Assembly (NCBI RefSeq): GCF_001292625.1
Contig: NZ_LAJH01000005.1
Coordinates: 184,228 to 248,227, forward strand
From: Shimia sp. SK013
Lineage (GTDB): Bacteria > Pseudomonadota > Alphaproteobacteria > Rhodobacterales > Rhodobacteraceae
Direction of reading: 5' to 3'
DNA: 64,000 nucleotides
The notes below the pieces were generated by a model, which was not told the origin of the DNA, ran no database searches, and saw only the letters and a list, made by a program, of their open reading frames with translations. A program made the position numbers and the translations under genes. This document shows positions 45,759-61,093 of this stretch, piece after piece; within the stretch, counting starts at the first letter, position 1; every line of letters begins with the position of its first letter.

Positions 45759-46320
45759 GATATCGGAGCCGCGGTGCCGGTAAGGGTATTATTGTCAAAA
45801 TCAGTGCCGCTAACAAAAGGCATAGGTGACTGCGTTTTGCGAATGAAGGCTTTGGGGGAAGTGGAAAAGGACCGAAAACATTGAGTGCCCCATCTCGGGA
45901 CATTCGGTGATTTTGGAGTTTTCGAAAAGTATTGGCGCTGTGGGAAACGCCCAAAGAGGCTGTAGAGCGGACGATCAGGCGTGCGCAATTGGGTGGGGCG
46001 CGGGCTGATGCGCTGACGGGCAGCAGCCGTGCATGGGAATTCGACTCTTGCCAAACGCCCCGCATGGCTTTAAGCGGAGCCTGCCCATCACTTGAGGAGT
46101 CGCGCAATCGATTCTTTTGGAGGTGGCCTGTCCAAGACGGAGGGTTCCTGCGAATGCTGGAATAATTCCTTCCTGAGATGGGGTAAGAGACAAGTTTCCG
46201 AAGGTAACCTACCTTCGGGTGATCTTGGTTCCCAACCCAAAGTTTGGACCTGAACGCGCGCCCCATTTGGGGTGTTGCAAAACTGAGCCGGGGAGAAATC
46301 CCCAAATTTGGAGTGAAACT
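45510..46320. other. Gap of about 800 bases before rplJ
   Basis: No gene is well supported. Long minus-strand frames (for example up to 46401) run into the rplJ coding sequence and read as shadows. The right end is the L10 leader; the rest may contain a decayed gene. Confidence 0.45.
46290..46303 (+). promoter_or_regulatory. GNRA-capped hairpin in the rplJ leader
   Basis: GGGGA-GAAA-TCCCC forms a five-pair stem with a GAAA tetraloop, ending 17 bases before the rplJ GTG. A second small stem, CCCC-ATTT-GGGG, lies at 46261-46272. L10/L12 is known to bind its own leader RNA, so these are candidates for that element. Confidence 0.4.
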
Positions 46321-46839
46321 GTGGATAGAGCGCAAAAAGAGAAAGTGGTCGACGAGCTCGGCCAGATCTTTGAAGCCTCTGGCGTTGTAGTGGTTTCCCA
46401 CTACGCGGGTCTCACGGTTGCTGACATGCAGGACCTTCGTGCGCGCGCGCGTGATGCGGGTGGTTCTGTACGTGTTGCCAAAAACAAGCTCGCCAAGATC
46501 GCCCTCGAGGGTAAGCCGTGCGAAAGCATTGGTGATTATCTCGATGGTATGACCGTTCTAACCTATTCCGAGGACCCTGTGGCAGCAGCCAAGGTCGCCG
46601 AGGACTTTGCCAAGGAGAACAAAAAGTTCGAAATCCTTGGCGGGGCAATGGGTGAGAACGCTCTGGACCGTGCCGGTGTTACGACAGTTTCGAAAATGCC
46701 TTCTCGCGACGAGCTTATTGCTTCGATCGTGGGTTGCATTGGCGCACCTGCTTCGAACATCGCTGGTGCCATTGGCGCGCCTGCAAGCAACATCGCTTCC
46801 ATCCTGTCTACCATCGAGGAAAAGGCAGAGGCGGCGTAA
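46321..46839 (+). CDS. rplJ: Ribosomal protein L10
   Basis: A 172-residue L10, the base of the L12 stalk. It starts at GTG (46321), giving the family start [17 protein letters not shown]; 34 codons further upstream are open but lie in the leader. GGAG precedes by about ten bases. [22 protein letters not shown] and KNKLAKIAL are typical. It is followed by rplL after 72 bases. Confidence 0.97.
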   Translation: MDRAQKEKVVDELGQIFEASGVVVVSHYAGLTVADMQDLRARARDAGGSVRVAKNKLAKIALEGKPCESIGDYLDGMTVLTYSEDPVAAAKVAEDFAKENKKFEILGGAMGENALDRAGVTTVSKMPSRDELIASIVGCIGAPASNIAGAIGAPASNIASILSTIEEKAEAA

Positions 46840-46911
46840 GCAACCCAGAAACCGCGTATGGGATTTTTGCCCGACGTTGGAACACATACCTAGAAACGGA
46901 AAGAGTCTAAA

Positions 46912-47289
46912 ATGGCTGATCTGAAAGCACTCGCAGAAAGCATCGTGGGTCTGACCCTGCTGGAAGCACAAGAACTGAAAACCATCCTCAAAGACGAGTA
47001 TGGCATCGAGCCCGCCGCTGGCGGCGCAGTTGTAATGGCAGCTGGCGGCGACGCCGGTGGCGCAGCTGAAGAAGAGCAAACAGAATTCAACGTAATCTTG
47101 AAATCTGCTGGCGCTTCTAAAATCAACGTCATCAAAGAAGTCCGCGCCATCACTGGCCTGGGCCTCAAAGAAGCTAAAGAATTGGTTGAAGCTGGCGGCA
47201 AAGCTGTCAAAGAAGCTTGCTCCAAGGACGAAGCTGAAGAGATCAAAGGCAAGCTGGAAGCAGCTGGCGCCGAGGTCGAAGTTAAGTAA
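46912..47289 (+). CDS. rplL: Ribosomal protein L7/L12
   Basis: A 125-residue L12. It has the N-terminal dimerisation helices, an Ala/Gly-rich hinge ([20 protein letters not shown]), and the C-terminal factor-binding domain [23 protein letters not shown]. It recruits translation GTPases. A terminator follows, so rpoB is transcribed separately. Confidence 0.98.
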   Translation: MADLKALAESIVGLTLLEAQELKTILKDEYGIEPAAGGAVVMAAGGDAGGAAEEEQTEFNVILKSAGASKINVIKEVRAITGLGLKEAKELVEAGGKAVKEACSKDEAEEIKGKLEAAGAEVEVK

Positions 47290-47312
47290 TTCGGTTTTTC
47301 ACCGAGTTATTG

Positions 47313-47345
47313 CAGGCGTCCCTTTGGGGGCGCCTGTTTTCGTTT
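47313..47345 (+). terminator. Rho-independent terminator after rplL
   Basis: CAGGCGTCCC (47313-47322) pairs with GGGGCGCCTG (47327-47336) with one G-T pair, followed by TTTTCGTTTT. Confidence 0.85.
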
Positions 47346-47352
47346 TGGGATG

Positions 47353-48327
47353 TCACTCGCAAATTGGCAATTCAAGCGGTGACCGCTTTGGCAGTGAGTT
47401 TCGCCATTTGTTTATGATCGGTTGAAGCGTGCGTTTGGGCCAGAATTTTGGAGCGCCAATCGCCTTGAGGCAGGCCTCGTTCCAGTAAAGGCCGGTGCGA
47501 GTCAGTGACGTGCCTGTCCTGACAGCCTTGGCGACGGCGTTGATGTCTTGAGACGCAGGATAAATGTAGAGTGTGGTTGGGTTCTTTTCCGCAAGCTTTA
47601 GGATTTCTTCGGTTGCTGGCTCTGACCATGTTGTGCAGCCATTGCTTCGGCCGGAGGTGTAGTCGACAAGCCTTCCGAAGGGCACGTAGCCTTTATCATT
47701 TGCATGTTTGCTTTGTGGTTTTTCCATCCGGCATTGCCATCGCATGAACATAGCTCGGTGCCCGCCAATGGCGCGTTCGCGTGCGTTGCTTGTTTCTCCC
47801 TCGCCGTCAAACAGCAGGAAAGTGCGCAGGAATGGTTTCGCGCCCTTAGAGCTTTGGTAGTAGCCTTTGAAGGAGGTGCGGGATTCCGCGGTGACATAGG
47901 CGCCGCCCGCGGTGAGTTTGGAGCCTTCAGCGTTGCTGAAGTTGCGGGCGCACTGCCGTCCGTTTGAGAAATTTGCACGTTTTAGTTTGCGGCCGTTCCC
48001 ATAGCCGGAGGACACGGCTTTGAATATGCGAGAGGCCTCGCAAACCACATAAAACCGAGAGAGGGCTGCGCCGTTAGAGGCGGTGCTGGGCCGCGTGGCG
48101 TCCATGGCGAAGTAACAGCCGTTTTTGACGGAGCCGTTTTGAACCTTCTCTAAATGGAGGCTGCGCGCGCGGTCCAGCACTACGGGCGCGATCTGGTCTG
48201 TGCCCGTGCCAACGTGTTTTTGCAGCCATTTGGGAACAGCGGGAGAAGACGCCGCTAGGGGCGTGGCGAGCGTAGCCGCGATCAGGGCGCCTGTTCGAAA
48301 AGCGCGGGTGCGTGACGTGGATGACAT
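47353..48327 (-). CDS. Secreted L,D-transpeptidase-like protein (YkuD_2 type)
   Basis: A 324-residue exported protein with a signal peptide (RTGALIAATLATPLAAS). The middle carries GGAYVTAESRTSFKGYY and IGGHRAMFMRW, and the likely catalytic region SGRSNGCTTWS has the Ser-x-Gly-Cys pattern of murein L,D-transpeptidase catalytic domains. It may modify peptidoglycan cross-links or its anchors. The assignment rests on this pattern and overall length, and the active site has Thr-Thr after the Cys rather than the usual Pro. It lies antisense between rplL and rpoB. Confidence 0.65.
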   Translation of the reverse strand: MSSTSRTRAFRTGALIAATLATPLAASSPAVPKWLQKHVGTGTDQIAPVVLDRARSLHLEKVQNGSVKNGCYFAMDATRPSTASNGAALSRFYVVCEASRIFKAVSSGYGNGRKLKRANFSNGRQCARNFSNAEGSKLTAGGAYVTAESRTSFKGYYQSSKGAKPFLRTFLLFDGEGETSNARERAIGGHRAMFMRWQCRMEKPQSKHANDKGYVPFGRLVDYTSGRSNGCTTWSEPATEEILKLAEKNPTTLYIYPASQDINAVAKAVRTGTSLTRTGLYWNEACLKAIGAPKFWPKRTLQPIINKWRNSLPKRSPLELPICE

Positions 48328-48867
48328 AACAGTGTCCCCTCAACATGACTGACCAAGACCAACTGTGCCAAGCTTGCACGAGTTCGGGCGCTCTGGTCTA
48401 GGGGGCCTTGGTCGCATGACGTTGATGGGGTTGCCTCGGGGCGGAGACTAAAGGTGGTGATTTCCCGACCTACGGATTAATCAAATGTCAAGTCCCGAGG
48501 GGTTGCCATTCTCCGGGCGATTCACTATTCCGTAGTCTCTTGCGGTTTCGAGCGATTCGGGGCCGCTTTTGTCCTTTGTGGATTTTTGTGAACAGGCGGC
48601 GCGGTTTTCGGGGGCATTTGATCACCCGACAGGAAAGACAACGACAGACAATATAACACGTTTTCCAAGGTGGGACCCCCCGGCTTGGCAAGCCTCTTGA
48701 GTGACGCAAGTATGCGATAAACAAGAGGTTTTCCAAGGCAGGGATCAAAGATCGAGAGGCTCCGGTGGGACGGAGCCGAGAATGGATCTGATTCACGCCG
48801 TCACTGACGCGACGTGCCGGGGCCCGACGGCAAGTTGTTGACGAGATATCGAAAGGTGACATTGACC
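48328..48867. other. rpoB upstream region with a short direct repeat
   Basis: No gene is supported. GTTTTCCAAGG followed by GGGA two bases later occurs at 48660-48675 and again at 48728-48744. As a terminator ends the rplL transcript and an antisense gene intervenes, the rpoB promoter must be here. Confidence 0.5.
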
Positions 48868-51800
48868 ATGGCTCAAAGCTTCCTTGGCCAGAAACGTCTA
48901 CGCAAATATTACGGCAAAATCCGCGAAGTGCTGGAGATGCCAAATCTGATCGAAGTGCAGAAAAGCTCTTATGATCTCTTCCTGAAATCCGGCGAACTTG
49001 AGATCCCCACCGACGGTGAGGGCATCAAAGGTGTGTTCCAATCGGTGTTCCCGATCAAGGATTTCAACGAAACCAGCGTGCTGGAATTCGTCAACTACGA
49101 GCTGGAAAAGCCGAAGTACGACGTTGAGGAGTGTCAGCAACGCGACATGACCTACAGCGCGCCTCTTAAAGTCACGCTGCGTCTGATCGTGTTTGATATC
49201 GACGAAGATACCGGTGCGAAATCGGTTAAGGACATCAAGGAACAAGACGTGTTCATGGGCGACATGCCTTTGATGACCCAAAACGGGACGTTCGTTGTGA
49301 ACGGCACCGAGCGTGTGATCGTTTCCCAGATGCACCGCTCGCCCGGCGTGTTCTTTGACCACGACAAAGGCAAAACCCACTCTTCGGGTAAGTTGCTGTT
49401 TGCGTGCCGTATTATCCCATACCGCGGTTCGTGGTTGGATTTCGAATTCGACGCAAAAGACATCGTCTTTGCCCGTATCGACCGTCGTCGTAAGTTGCCT
49501 GTGACCACCCTGCTTTATGCGTTGGGTCTGGACCAGGAAGCCATCATGGATGCCTATTACGACACCGTGGATTTCAAGCTCGACAAGAACAAAGGTTGGG
49601 TCACCAAGTTCTTCCCGGATCGTGTGCGCGGCACTCGCCCGACATTCGATCTTGTAGACGCGGCCACCGGCGAAGTGATCTGTGAAGCTGGCAAGAAAGT
49701 CACGCCTCGCGCGGTCAAGAAAATCATCGACGACGGCACGATCACCGAGCTTGCGGTTCCGTTTGAGCATATCGTTGGCAAATTTGTTGCCAAGGACATC
49801 ATCAACGAAGAAACCGGCGCGATCTATGTCGAAGCTGGTGATGAGTTGACGCTGGAGTACGACAAAGACGGCGATCTTATTGGTGGCACAGCCAAGGAAC
49901 TGGTGGACGCGGGCGTCACCGAGATCCCTGTGCTGGACATCGACAACATCAATGTCGGTCCTTACATGCGCAACACGATGGCGGCAGACAAAAACATGGG
50001 CCGTGACACCGCGCTCATGGACATCTACCGCGTGATGCGTCCGGGTGAGCCACCCACCGTTGAAGCGGCGTCGAACCTGTTTGACACGTTGTTCTTTGAT
50101 AGCGAGCGTTATGACCTTTCCGCGGTTGGCCGTGTGAAAATGAACATGCGCTTGGCTCTGGATGCAGAAGACACTCAGCGTACCCTGCGCAAAGAAGACA
50201 TCGTGTCCTGTATCAAGGCGCTGGTCATGCTGCGCGACGGCAAAGGCGATATCGACGATATTGACCACCTTGGTAACCGTCGTGTGCGGTCCGTTGGCGA
50301 GCTGATGGAAAACCAGTACCGCGTGGGTCTGCTGCGTATGGAACGTGCGATCAAAGAGCGTATGAGCTCTGTTGAGATCGACACGGTCATGCCTCAGGAT
50401 CTGATCAACGCGAAACCGGCCGCAGCGGCTGTACGTGAATTCTTCGGCTCTTCGCAGCTGTCGCAATTCATGGACCAAACCAACCCGCTGTCGGAAGTCA
50501 CCCACAAACGCCGTCTTTCGGCGCTTGGCCCAGGCGGTCTGACACGTGAGCGTGCTGGCTTTGAGGTGCGCGACGTGCACCCGACCCACTATGGTCGGAT
50601 GTGCCCGATTGAAACACCGGAAGGCCCGAACATTGGTCTGATCAACTCCTTGGCGACTTTTGCGCGCGTCAACAAGTATGGCTTCATCGAAACACCTTAT
50701 CGCGTTGTCAAAGATGCGACGGTGACGGACGAAGTTCACTATATGTCGGCAACCGAAGAAATGCGTCACACTGTGGCACAGGCCAACGCATCGCTTGATG
50801 AAAACGGCAAGTTCCAGAACGATCTGGTGTCGACCCGTCAGTCCGGCGACTACACTCTTGCGCCAAGCGAGAATGTTGACCTGATCGACGTCAGCCCGAA
50901 ACAGCTGGTATCGGTTGCGGCTTCGCTTATTCCGTTCCTTGAAAACGACGATGCTAACCGGGCCTTGATGGGCTCGAACATGCAACGCCAGGCGGTTCCA
51001 TTGCTGCGCGCAGAAGCGCCGCTGGTAGGGACCGGCATCGAGGAAAAAGTGGCGATCGACTCTGGTGCGGCCATTCAGGCCAAACGTGCCGGGATCATCG
51101 ACCAAGTGGATGCGCAGCGTATCGTGATCCGTGCTACATCCGACCTTGAGTTGGGTGATGCGGGCGTGGACATCTATCGTCTGCGCAAGTTCCAACGCTC
51201 CAACCAGAACACCTGTATCAACCAGCGTCCGCTGGTGAAGGTGGGTGACACGGTTTCCAAGGGCGAAGTGGTTGCTGACGGTCCATCGACCGACATCGGC
51301 GAACTGGCTTTGGGTAAAAACGTGGTCGTCGCGTTTATGCCTTGGAACGGCTACAACTATGAGGACTCCATCCTGATCTCCGAGCGCATCGCGCGTGACG
51401 ACGTGTTTACTTCGGTTCACATCGAAGAATTCGAAGTCGCCGCACGTGACACCAAGCTTGGCCCAGAAGAAATCACTCGCGACATTCCAAACGTCGGTGA
51501 AGAAGCGCTGCGTAACCTCGACGAGGCTGGCATCGTTTACATCGGTGCGGACGTGGAGCCGGGCGATATTCTGGTGGGTAAGATCACGCCAAAAGGCGAA
51601 AGCCCGATGACACCGGAAGAAAAGCTTCTGCGTGCCATCTTTGGTGAGAAAGCCTCGGACGTGCGCGATACCTCGCTGCGTGTGAAGCCGGGTGACTTTG
51701 GTACTGTTGTTGAGGTGCGCGTCTTTAACCGCCACGGTGTGGAAAAAGACGAACGTGCGCTGCAGATCGAGCGTGAAGAGATCGAACGTCTGGCGCGTGA

Positions 51801-53004
51801 CCGCGACGACGAACTCGCGATCCTTGACCGCAACATCTATGCGCGTCTCAAGAGCATGATTATGGGCAAGGTGGCTGTCAAAGGCCCCAAAGGCGTCAAG
51901 CCGAACTCCGACATCAACGACGAGTTGCTCAACAGCCTGTCCCGCGGTCAGTGGTGGCAACTGGCATTGGCAGACGAAGCCGATGCTCAAGTTGTCGAAG
52001 CCCTGAACGAGCAGTACGAGATCCAGAAACGTGCGCTTGAGCACCGCTTTGAGGACAAAGTCGAGAAAGTCCGTCGTGGTGATGATCTGCCACCCGGTGT
52101 GATGAAGATGTGTAAGGTCTTTATTGCTGTGAAGCGTAAGCTTCAGCCAGGTGACAAAATGGCCGGCCGTCACGGCAACAAAGGTGTTATTTCCAAGGTT
52201 GTACCTATGGAAGACATGCCGTTCCTCGCAGACGGTACACCCGTTGACTTCTGTCTGAACCCACTTGGTGTTCCGTCGCGTATGAACGTTGGTCAGATCC
52301 TTGAAACCCACATGGGTTGGGCCGCACGTGGTCTTGGCATCAAGATCGACGACGCAGTTCAGGAATACCGTCGTTCCGGCGACCTGACTCCAGTGCGCGA
52401 AATGATGCGTCTGGCCTATGGCGAGGATGTCTATGAAGAAGGCATCGCCGACATGGACGAAGGTCAGTTGATGGAAGCCGCAGGCAACGTCACCAACGGT
52501 GTGCCAATCGCGACACCAGTCTTTGATGGCGCCAAGGAAGGCGACGTGAATGACGCTCTGGTTCGTGCCGGGTTCTCTGAATCCGGTCAGTCGATCTTGT
52601 TTGATGGCCGCACAGGTGAGCAGTTTGCCCGCCCAGTGACCGTCGGCATCAAGTATCTACTGAAACTGCACCACCTTGTGGATGACAAAATCCACGCGCG
52701 TTCCACTGGTCCGTACTCCTTGGTCACACAGCAGCCGCTGGGTGGTAAGGCACAGTTCGGTGGTCAGCGCTTCGGTGAGATGGAAGTCTGGGCTCTGGAA
52801 GCTTACGGCGCCGCTTATACACTGCAGGAAATGCTGACAGTGAAGTCGGATGACGTGGCAGGCCGGACTAAGGTCTACGAAAGCATCGTCAAAGGCGAAG
52901 ACAACTTTGAAGCGGGCGTGCCGGAATCGTTTAACGTTCTGGTGAAAGAAGTCCGTGGTCTCGGCTTGAATATGGAACTCCTGGATACGGAGGGGGAAGA
53001 GTGA
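48868..53004 (+). CDS. rpoB: RNA polymerase beta subunit
   Basis: A 1378-residue RpoB, full length for alphaproteobacteria. The start is the ATG at 48868 ([18 protein letters not shown]) after AAAGGTGA; 18 upstream codons in frame are not conserved in style. The rifampicin region reads [20 protein letters not shown] then [10 protein letters not shown], which is wild type. [12 protein letters not shown] and the C-terminal [21 protein letters not shown] complete the catalytic half. rpoC follows after 52 bases. Confidence 0.99.
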   Translation: MAQSFLGQKRLRKYYGKIREVLEMPNLIEVQKSSYDLFLKSGELEIPTDGEGIKGVFQSVFPIKDFNETSVLEFVNYELEKPKYDVEECQQRDMTYSAPLKVTLRLIVFDIDEDTGAKSVKDIKEQDVFMGDMPLMTQNGTFVVNGTERVIVSQMHRSPGVFFDHDKGKTHSSGKLLFACRIIPYRGSWLDFEFDAKDIVFARIDRRRKLPVTTLLYALGLDQEAIMDAYYDTVDFKLDKNKGWVTKFFPDRVRGTRPTFDLVDAATGEVICEAGKKVTPRAVKKIIDDGTITELAVPFEHIVGKFVAKDIINEETGAIYVEAGDELTLEYDKDGDLIGGTAKELVDAGVTEIPVLDIDNINVGPYMRNTMAADKNMGRDTALMDIYRVMRPGEPPTVEAASNLFDTLFFDSERYDLSAVGRVKMNMRLALDAEDTQRTLRKEDIVSCIKALVMLRDGKGDIDDIDHLGNRRVRSVGELMENQYRVGLLRMERAIKERMSSVEIDTVMPQDLINAKPAAAAVREFFGSSQLSQFMDQTNPLSEVTHKRRLSALGPGGLTRERAGFEVRDVHPTHYGRMCPIETPEGPNIGLINSLATFARVNKYGFIETPYRVVKDATVTDEVHYMSATEEMRHTVAQANASLDENGKFQNDLVSTRQSGDYTLAPSENVDLIDVSPKQLVSVAASLIPFLENDDANRALMGSNMQRQAVPLLRAEAPLVGTGIEEKVAIDSGAAIQAKRAGIIDQVDAQRIVIRATSDLELGDAGVDIYRLRKFQRSNQNTCINQRPLVKVGDTVSKGEVVADGPSTDIGELALGKNVVVAFMPWNGYNYEDSILISERIARDDVFTSVHIEEFEVAARDTKLGPEEITRDIPNVGEEALRNLDEAGIVYIGADVEPGDILVGKITPKGESPMTPEEKLLRAIFGEKASDVRDTSLRVKPGDFGTVVEVRVFNRHGVEKDERALQIEREEIERLARDRDDELAILDRNIYARLKSMIMGKVAVKGPKGVKPNSDINDELLNSLSRGQWWQLALADEADAQVVEALNEQYEIQKRALEHRFEDKVEKVRRGDDLPPGVMKMCKVFIAVKRKLQPGDKMAGRHGNKGVISKVVPMEDMPFLADGTPVDFCLNPLGVPSRMNVGQILETHMGWAARGLGIKIDDAVQEYRRSGDLTPVREMMRLAYGEDVYEEGIADMDEGQLMEAAGNVTNGVPIATPVFDGAKEGDVNDALVRAGFSESGQSILFDGRTGEQFARPVTVGIKYLLKLHHLVDDKIHARSTGPYSLVTQQPLGGKAQFGGQRFGEMEVWALEAYGAAYTLQEMLTVKSDDVAGRTKVYESIVKGEDNFEAGVPESFNVLVKEVRGLGLNMELLDTEGEE

Positions 53005-53056
53005 GGGCGCAGCCTCTCACTCCCTTCCACTCTCCCCTAGAATTTGAGGTATCAAA

Positions 53057-57304
<4,248 letters not shown>

Positions 57305-57331
57305 GTCGACTTAACGGTTTGAGAATTGAGA

Positions 57332-57370
57332 AAGGCCCCCGGCATTGCGTCGGGGGCCTTTTCTGTTTTG
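57332..57370 (+). terminator. Rho-independent terminator after rpoC
   Basis: AAGGCCCCCG (57332-57341) pairs with CGGGGGCCTT (57351-57360), followed by TTCTGTTTT. Confidence 0.88.
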
Positions 57371-57446
57371 GTGAGGGTGTGGAACCGGAGGGCAGCTATG
57401 CGGGACGAAGCTGTCTTTGAAAGACTTAAGGCATCATCCCGTCTTG

Positions 57447-57902
57447 TCATATCCCAAAGTGCATGATGAAAGTGCGATCCTTGCTTTCACTCACTCTAAG
57501 ACAAGTCACTGCGAGTTTTTCAAAGCTTGAGACGACCTTATCTCGGTCCATATGGTGTTTTGCATAGGTGCCGCTTTCAAGGCTTTGCCCTTCCTCAAGT
57601 TCAAACCCTCCTGTCAAACTAAGTTCAGGCGGCGACTCTTTAAACAAAGAGGCCCAAGACTTTGAAATGCGCAGAAGCCTCTCAGCTCCAGAAGCTCGGA
57701 TAACAGTTGGCCCAAACATGTTCAGTCCAGACTGGGGTTCCATGTTGCACGCAGGATTGAAGCTAGATATCCACCACAAACTGTCATTGATGTATTGGAC
57801 AAGGTCATCGTGCAGTGAAACGTCTGCATCCATGCCGTAATAGCGCTGATAGTCGAAAGCTGGGTTGTCCGAGAGCTCCGCGAAAAAAAATTTATGAATC
57901 AT
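57447..57902 (-). CDS. Unknown protein, resembles a toxin-immunity type protein
   Basis: A 151-residue soluble protein I cannot place with certainty. It has a well-formed sequence with many aromatics (FDYQRYYGMDADVSLHDDL, YINDSLWWISSFNP, GLNMFGPTVI) and ends in FIMHFGI. That style, the small size and the isolation recall the immunity proteins of polymorphic toxin systems, but no toxin is adjacent. The gene is more AT-rich than its neighbours and sits antisense between rpoC and an exporter gene, which suggests acquisition. Confidence 0.6.
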   Translation of the reverse strand: MIHKFFFAELSDNPAFDYQRYYGMDADVSLHDDLVQYINDSLWWISSFNPACNMEPQSGLNMFGPTVIRASGAERLLRISKSWASLFKESPPELSLTGGFELEEGQSLESGTYAKHHMDRDKVVSSFEKLAVTCLRVSESKDRTFIMHFGI

Positions 57903-58141
57903 TCGCCACTTTTATCCCAATGTGGGTCGCGACACAAAGGGCTCGGACCAGACCTCGGAGTATTTCAAATGGCATTGACTGACATTTGACCGGACATGGT
58001 TCGCGACACTTCCAGCAACAGACATCTCAATGAGTCCGATGCGTTCCCCGCAAGAGAGTTCTCCGCGAATTTGCCCCATCCCCTTGGCAATCCCACTGGC
58101 CGGGCGTAGCGTCGTTCGATTGACTTCACCGGAGCGCGCAG

Positions 58142-59029
58142 ATGGCACTGTCAGACAACACTAAGGGCGCGCTGTTGATGATGTGCTCGATGGCGGCGTT
58201 TACGTTTAACGACACCTGCGTGAAGTTGCTGGGACCAGAAGTGCCGCTGTTTCAGATGCTGTTTTTGCGCGGTGTGGCGTCGAGCCTGATGATCTGGGGA
58301 CTGGCCCATGCATTGGGCAATCTGCGGTGGCGGATACCGCGACGGGATTGGGGGCTGGTGGCCTTGCGCACCTGCGCCGAGATAGGCGCGGCATATCTCT
58401 TTATTACCGCGCTTTACCACATGCCAATCGCCAATGTGACGGCGATTTTGCAGGTGTTGCCGCTGACCGTTACGCTGGGTGGCGCTTTGCTGTTCGGCGA
58501 GGCGGTGGGCTGGCGGCGGATGTCGGCCATTCTGGCCGGTTTCCTGGGTATGTTGCTGATCGTCAGGCCAGGTCCCGAAGGGTTTGACCTTTATGCCGGA
58601 TACGCGCTTGGGGCTGTCTGTTTTGTGACCGTTAGAGATCTGTCGACACGGCGGATGTCGGCGGAAGTGCCATCCATGACCGTGACTTTGGTGGCCTCAC
58701 TCGGTGTGATGCTGTTTGCCGGGGTCGCTAGTCTTGACACAGAGTGGGTGACCTTGGACCTTCACCAGGTCGCGTTGATCGGCGGCGCGTCGGTGTTCAT
58801 CCTTGGCGGATATCTGTTTTCGGTCATGGTGATGCGGCTGGGGGAAGTGTCGTTCACCGCGCCTTTCCGGTACTCAGGACTTCTGTGGGCGCTGTTGCTT
58901 GGGTTGGTGGTCTTTGGTGAATGGCCGGACCCGACCACTCTGCTGGGCTGTGTGATTGTTGTCGGGGCAGGGGTGTTCACTTTGTTGCGCGGCAGAAAAT
59001 TGGCTCAGGAGAACAGCGCGCGAACGTGA
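58142..59029 (+). CDS. DMT-superfamily (EamA) transporter
   Basis: A 295-residue membrane protein with ten predicted helices formed by two EamA repeats. The second repeat begins VPSMTVTLVASLGVMLF. Elements such as NVTAILQVLPLTVTLGGALLFGE and FTAPFRYSGLLWALLLGLVVFGEWPD are typical of RhaT/RarD-like metabolite exporters. The substrate is unknown. GGAG precedes the ATG. Its last 25 bases overlap the end of the convergent glycosyltransferase gene. The 240 bases to the left hold a minus-strand frame I do not support. Confidence 0.9.
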   Translation: MALSDNTKGALLMMCSMAAFTFNDTCVKLLGPEVPLFQMLFLRGVASSLMIWGLAHALGNLRWRIPRRDWGLVALRTCAEIGAAYLFITALYHMPIANVTAILQVLPLTVTLGGALLFGEAVGWRRMSAILAGFLGMLLIVRPGPEGFDLYAGYALGAVCFVTVRDLSTRRMSAEVPSMTVTLVASLGVMLFAGVASLDTEWVTLDLHQVALIGGASVFILGGYLFSVMVMRLGEVSFTAPFRYSGLLWALLLGLVVFGEWPDPTTLLGCVIVVGAGVFTLLRGRKLAQENSART

Positions 59030-59820
59030 TCGGCATCGATGTTGAATACTCGCTTGAAGTGCGCTTCGTCTTCGGCGTCCAGAAGCGGTAGGCTCAGCGG
59101 TTTCGCGTTTTTCTGGCGGCTGTCGTTGAATTCGTTATGGCCGCGAATGAACATGTCTTCACCAGCAAAGCTGACAATGGGCATGAATTTCCCCATTTTT
59201 GAGTGCCCGAAGTTCAGGATGGTGATGTCTGACTTAGGGCTAACAGTCATCGCCAGCGCGGCAGTCCAGAGGTGTTCCATGGTGGGTTTGCCGCCAATAC
59301 CGTCGGGACCAGCCGAGGCGATGTAGCCTTGCGAAAAGTCGATCGCGACGTGTTTGTTCTTGCGAATGAGCGTGTGCAGATCGTTCACCCGCTCGCGCAA
59401 TCGTTCAACAAAGCGGATGTTGACGGCGTCATCGTCATCCATGCGAAATTGCAGGCAGTGGTCTTTGCTGTCGCGGCGCACAGCGTTGATCGCAACTTTC
59501 ATAATATCGCGGTGTGGTTCGGGGGGATAGGCCGCGACAACAGCTTGAGGAATGTCTGCCAGCGCGGTTTGGAGGCGCTTGCGATACACATCTGGCATCT
59601 GATCGCCAATGATCACCAGAAAAGTGAAATCCGGATCGGTCTGAGCGCGCAAAGGCGGCAAAGTGAAGGCTTCAAAAATACGAAACCGCTCCTCCATACG
59701 GGCAGGATCGTAGAGGAATGCCATGCGCTCTTCAGGGGTTTCATGCTCAACCTGAAAGCCGCCCAGGGCGGGATAAGAAAATCGGCAAACGCCGATCACT
59801 TGCATGTCCTTGCTGTCCAT
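59005..59820 (-). CDS. Putative rhamnosyltransferase-family protein
   Basis: A 271-residue protein (from the ATG at 59820) of the family annotated as putative rhamnosyl transferase (GT-A-like fold). VIGVCRFSYPALGGFQVEH starts it, LPPLRAQTDPDFTFLVIIGDQMP follows, and FRMDDDDAVN gives the metal/nucleotide-sugar DxD motif. It ends with IRGHNEFNDSRQ and a short tail. It may decorate a surface polysaccharide. An ATG at 59805 and an upstream in-frame start at 59871 are alternatives. It converges on and overlaps the exporter gene. Confidence 0.8.
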   Translation of the reverse strand: MDSKDMQVIGVCRFSYPALGGFQVEHETPEERMAFLYDPARMEERFRIFEAFTLPPLRAQTDPDFTFLVIIGDQMPDVYRKRLQTALADIPQAVVAAYPPEPHRDIMKVAINAVRRDSKDHCLQFRMDDDDAVNIRFVERLRERVNDLHTLIRKNKHVAIDFSQGYIASAGPDGIGGKPTMEHLWTAALAMTVSPKSDITILNFGHSKMGKFMPIVSFAGEDMFIRGHNEFNDSRQKNAKPLSLPLLDAEDEAHFKRVFNIDADHVRALFS

Positions 59821-59957
59821 TGCGAAGGCCCCGTGATATCGTCGGTATTGAGCAAAGCGCGTTCTGCGCACCTGCGGATTATCATGTCATTGCGCGAAAC
59901 CGGACGCAACCGAACAGGGTGGTGGATATGGTATTAGCAACCGTTATGTTGGCCCTG

Positions 59958-59986
59958 TTGACAACGGCTCCGACTCCCCATATATC
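59958..59986 (+). promoter_or_regulatory. Sigma-70-type promoter of the rpsL operon
   Basis: TTGACA at 59958-59963 is a perfect -35, and TATATC at 59981-59986 a fair -10, with 17 bases between. It would start transcription near 59993 and leave a leader of about 220 bases. The rest of 59821-60214 shows no gene. Confidence 0.65.
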
Positions 59987-60214
59987 GCGGCCATCCGGCA
60001 TTGGGATAAGTAACCCCTAAGCCGTTTCATAACTGTAGTGGTCAAGTTCTGGTCTACTTTGAAGACCGCAACCTCTGAGACTCCACCGCGTCGTTTGCCT
60101 CGGAATGGAAACGATTGCGGTTTTTGCGCTTGTGGAAACGCAAGTTGCGAGAAAGACAAAAGCCGCGCGGGTTCGCCCGCGTAAATTGAGTGAAGCAAAC
60201 GGGAAAGAGACCCT

Positions 60215-60586
60215 ATGCCAACGATCCAACAGCTGATCCGCAAACCGCGTCAGCCCAAAATCAAGCGCTCGAAGTCGCAGCACCTCGAGCAATGCCCGCA
60301 AAAACGCGGCGTTTGTACACGCGTGTACACAACCACACCTAAGAAACCGAACTCCGCTATGCGTAAAGTTGCGAAGGTACGCCTGACCAACGGTTACGAA
60401 GTGATTTCGTACATCCCGGGTGAAAGCCACAACCTTCAGGAACACTCTGTGGTTCTGATCCGCGGCGGTCGTGTAAAAGACCTTCCGGGTGTCCGTTACC
60501 ACATCCTGCGCGGTGTTCTGGATACCCAAGGTGTTAAAGACCGTAAGCAACGTCGTTCGAAGTACGGCGCCAAGCGTCCCAAGTAA
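60215..60586 (+). CDS. rpsL: Ribosomal protein S12
   Basis: A 123-residue S12. [16 protein letters not shown] and [11 protein letters not shown] hold Lys residues at the streptomycin-resistance positions in their sensitive, wild-type form. It monitors decoding in the 30S A site. It is first in the str operon; rpsG follows after 15 bases. Confidence 0.99.
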   Translation: MPTIQQLIRKPRQPKIKRSKSQHLEQCPQKRGVCTRVYTTTPKKPNSAMRKVAKVRLTNGYEVISYIPGESHNLQEHSVVLIRGGRVKDLPGVRYHILRGVLDTQGVKDRKQRRSKYGAKRPK

Positions 60587-61072
<486 letters not shown>

Positions 61073-61093
61073 TTTCCAGAGGACATTAGACCA

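Noticed and set aside
46219..46320. Extended N-terminus for L10
   Set aside because: L10 proteins begin at DRAQKEKV; the upstream codons lie in the leader with hairpins, so the GTG at 46321 is used.
48898..52311. A 1137-codon minus-strand frame opposite rpoB
   Set aside because: Antisense shadow of the highly biased rpoB codons, with His/Phe/Val-rich nonsense composition and no family.
57912..58148. A 78-codon minus-strand frame next to the immunity-like gene
   Set aside because: No ribosome site and no folded-domain features; likely intergenic sequence holding the exporter promoter.
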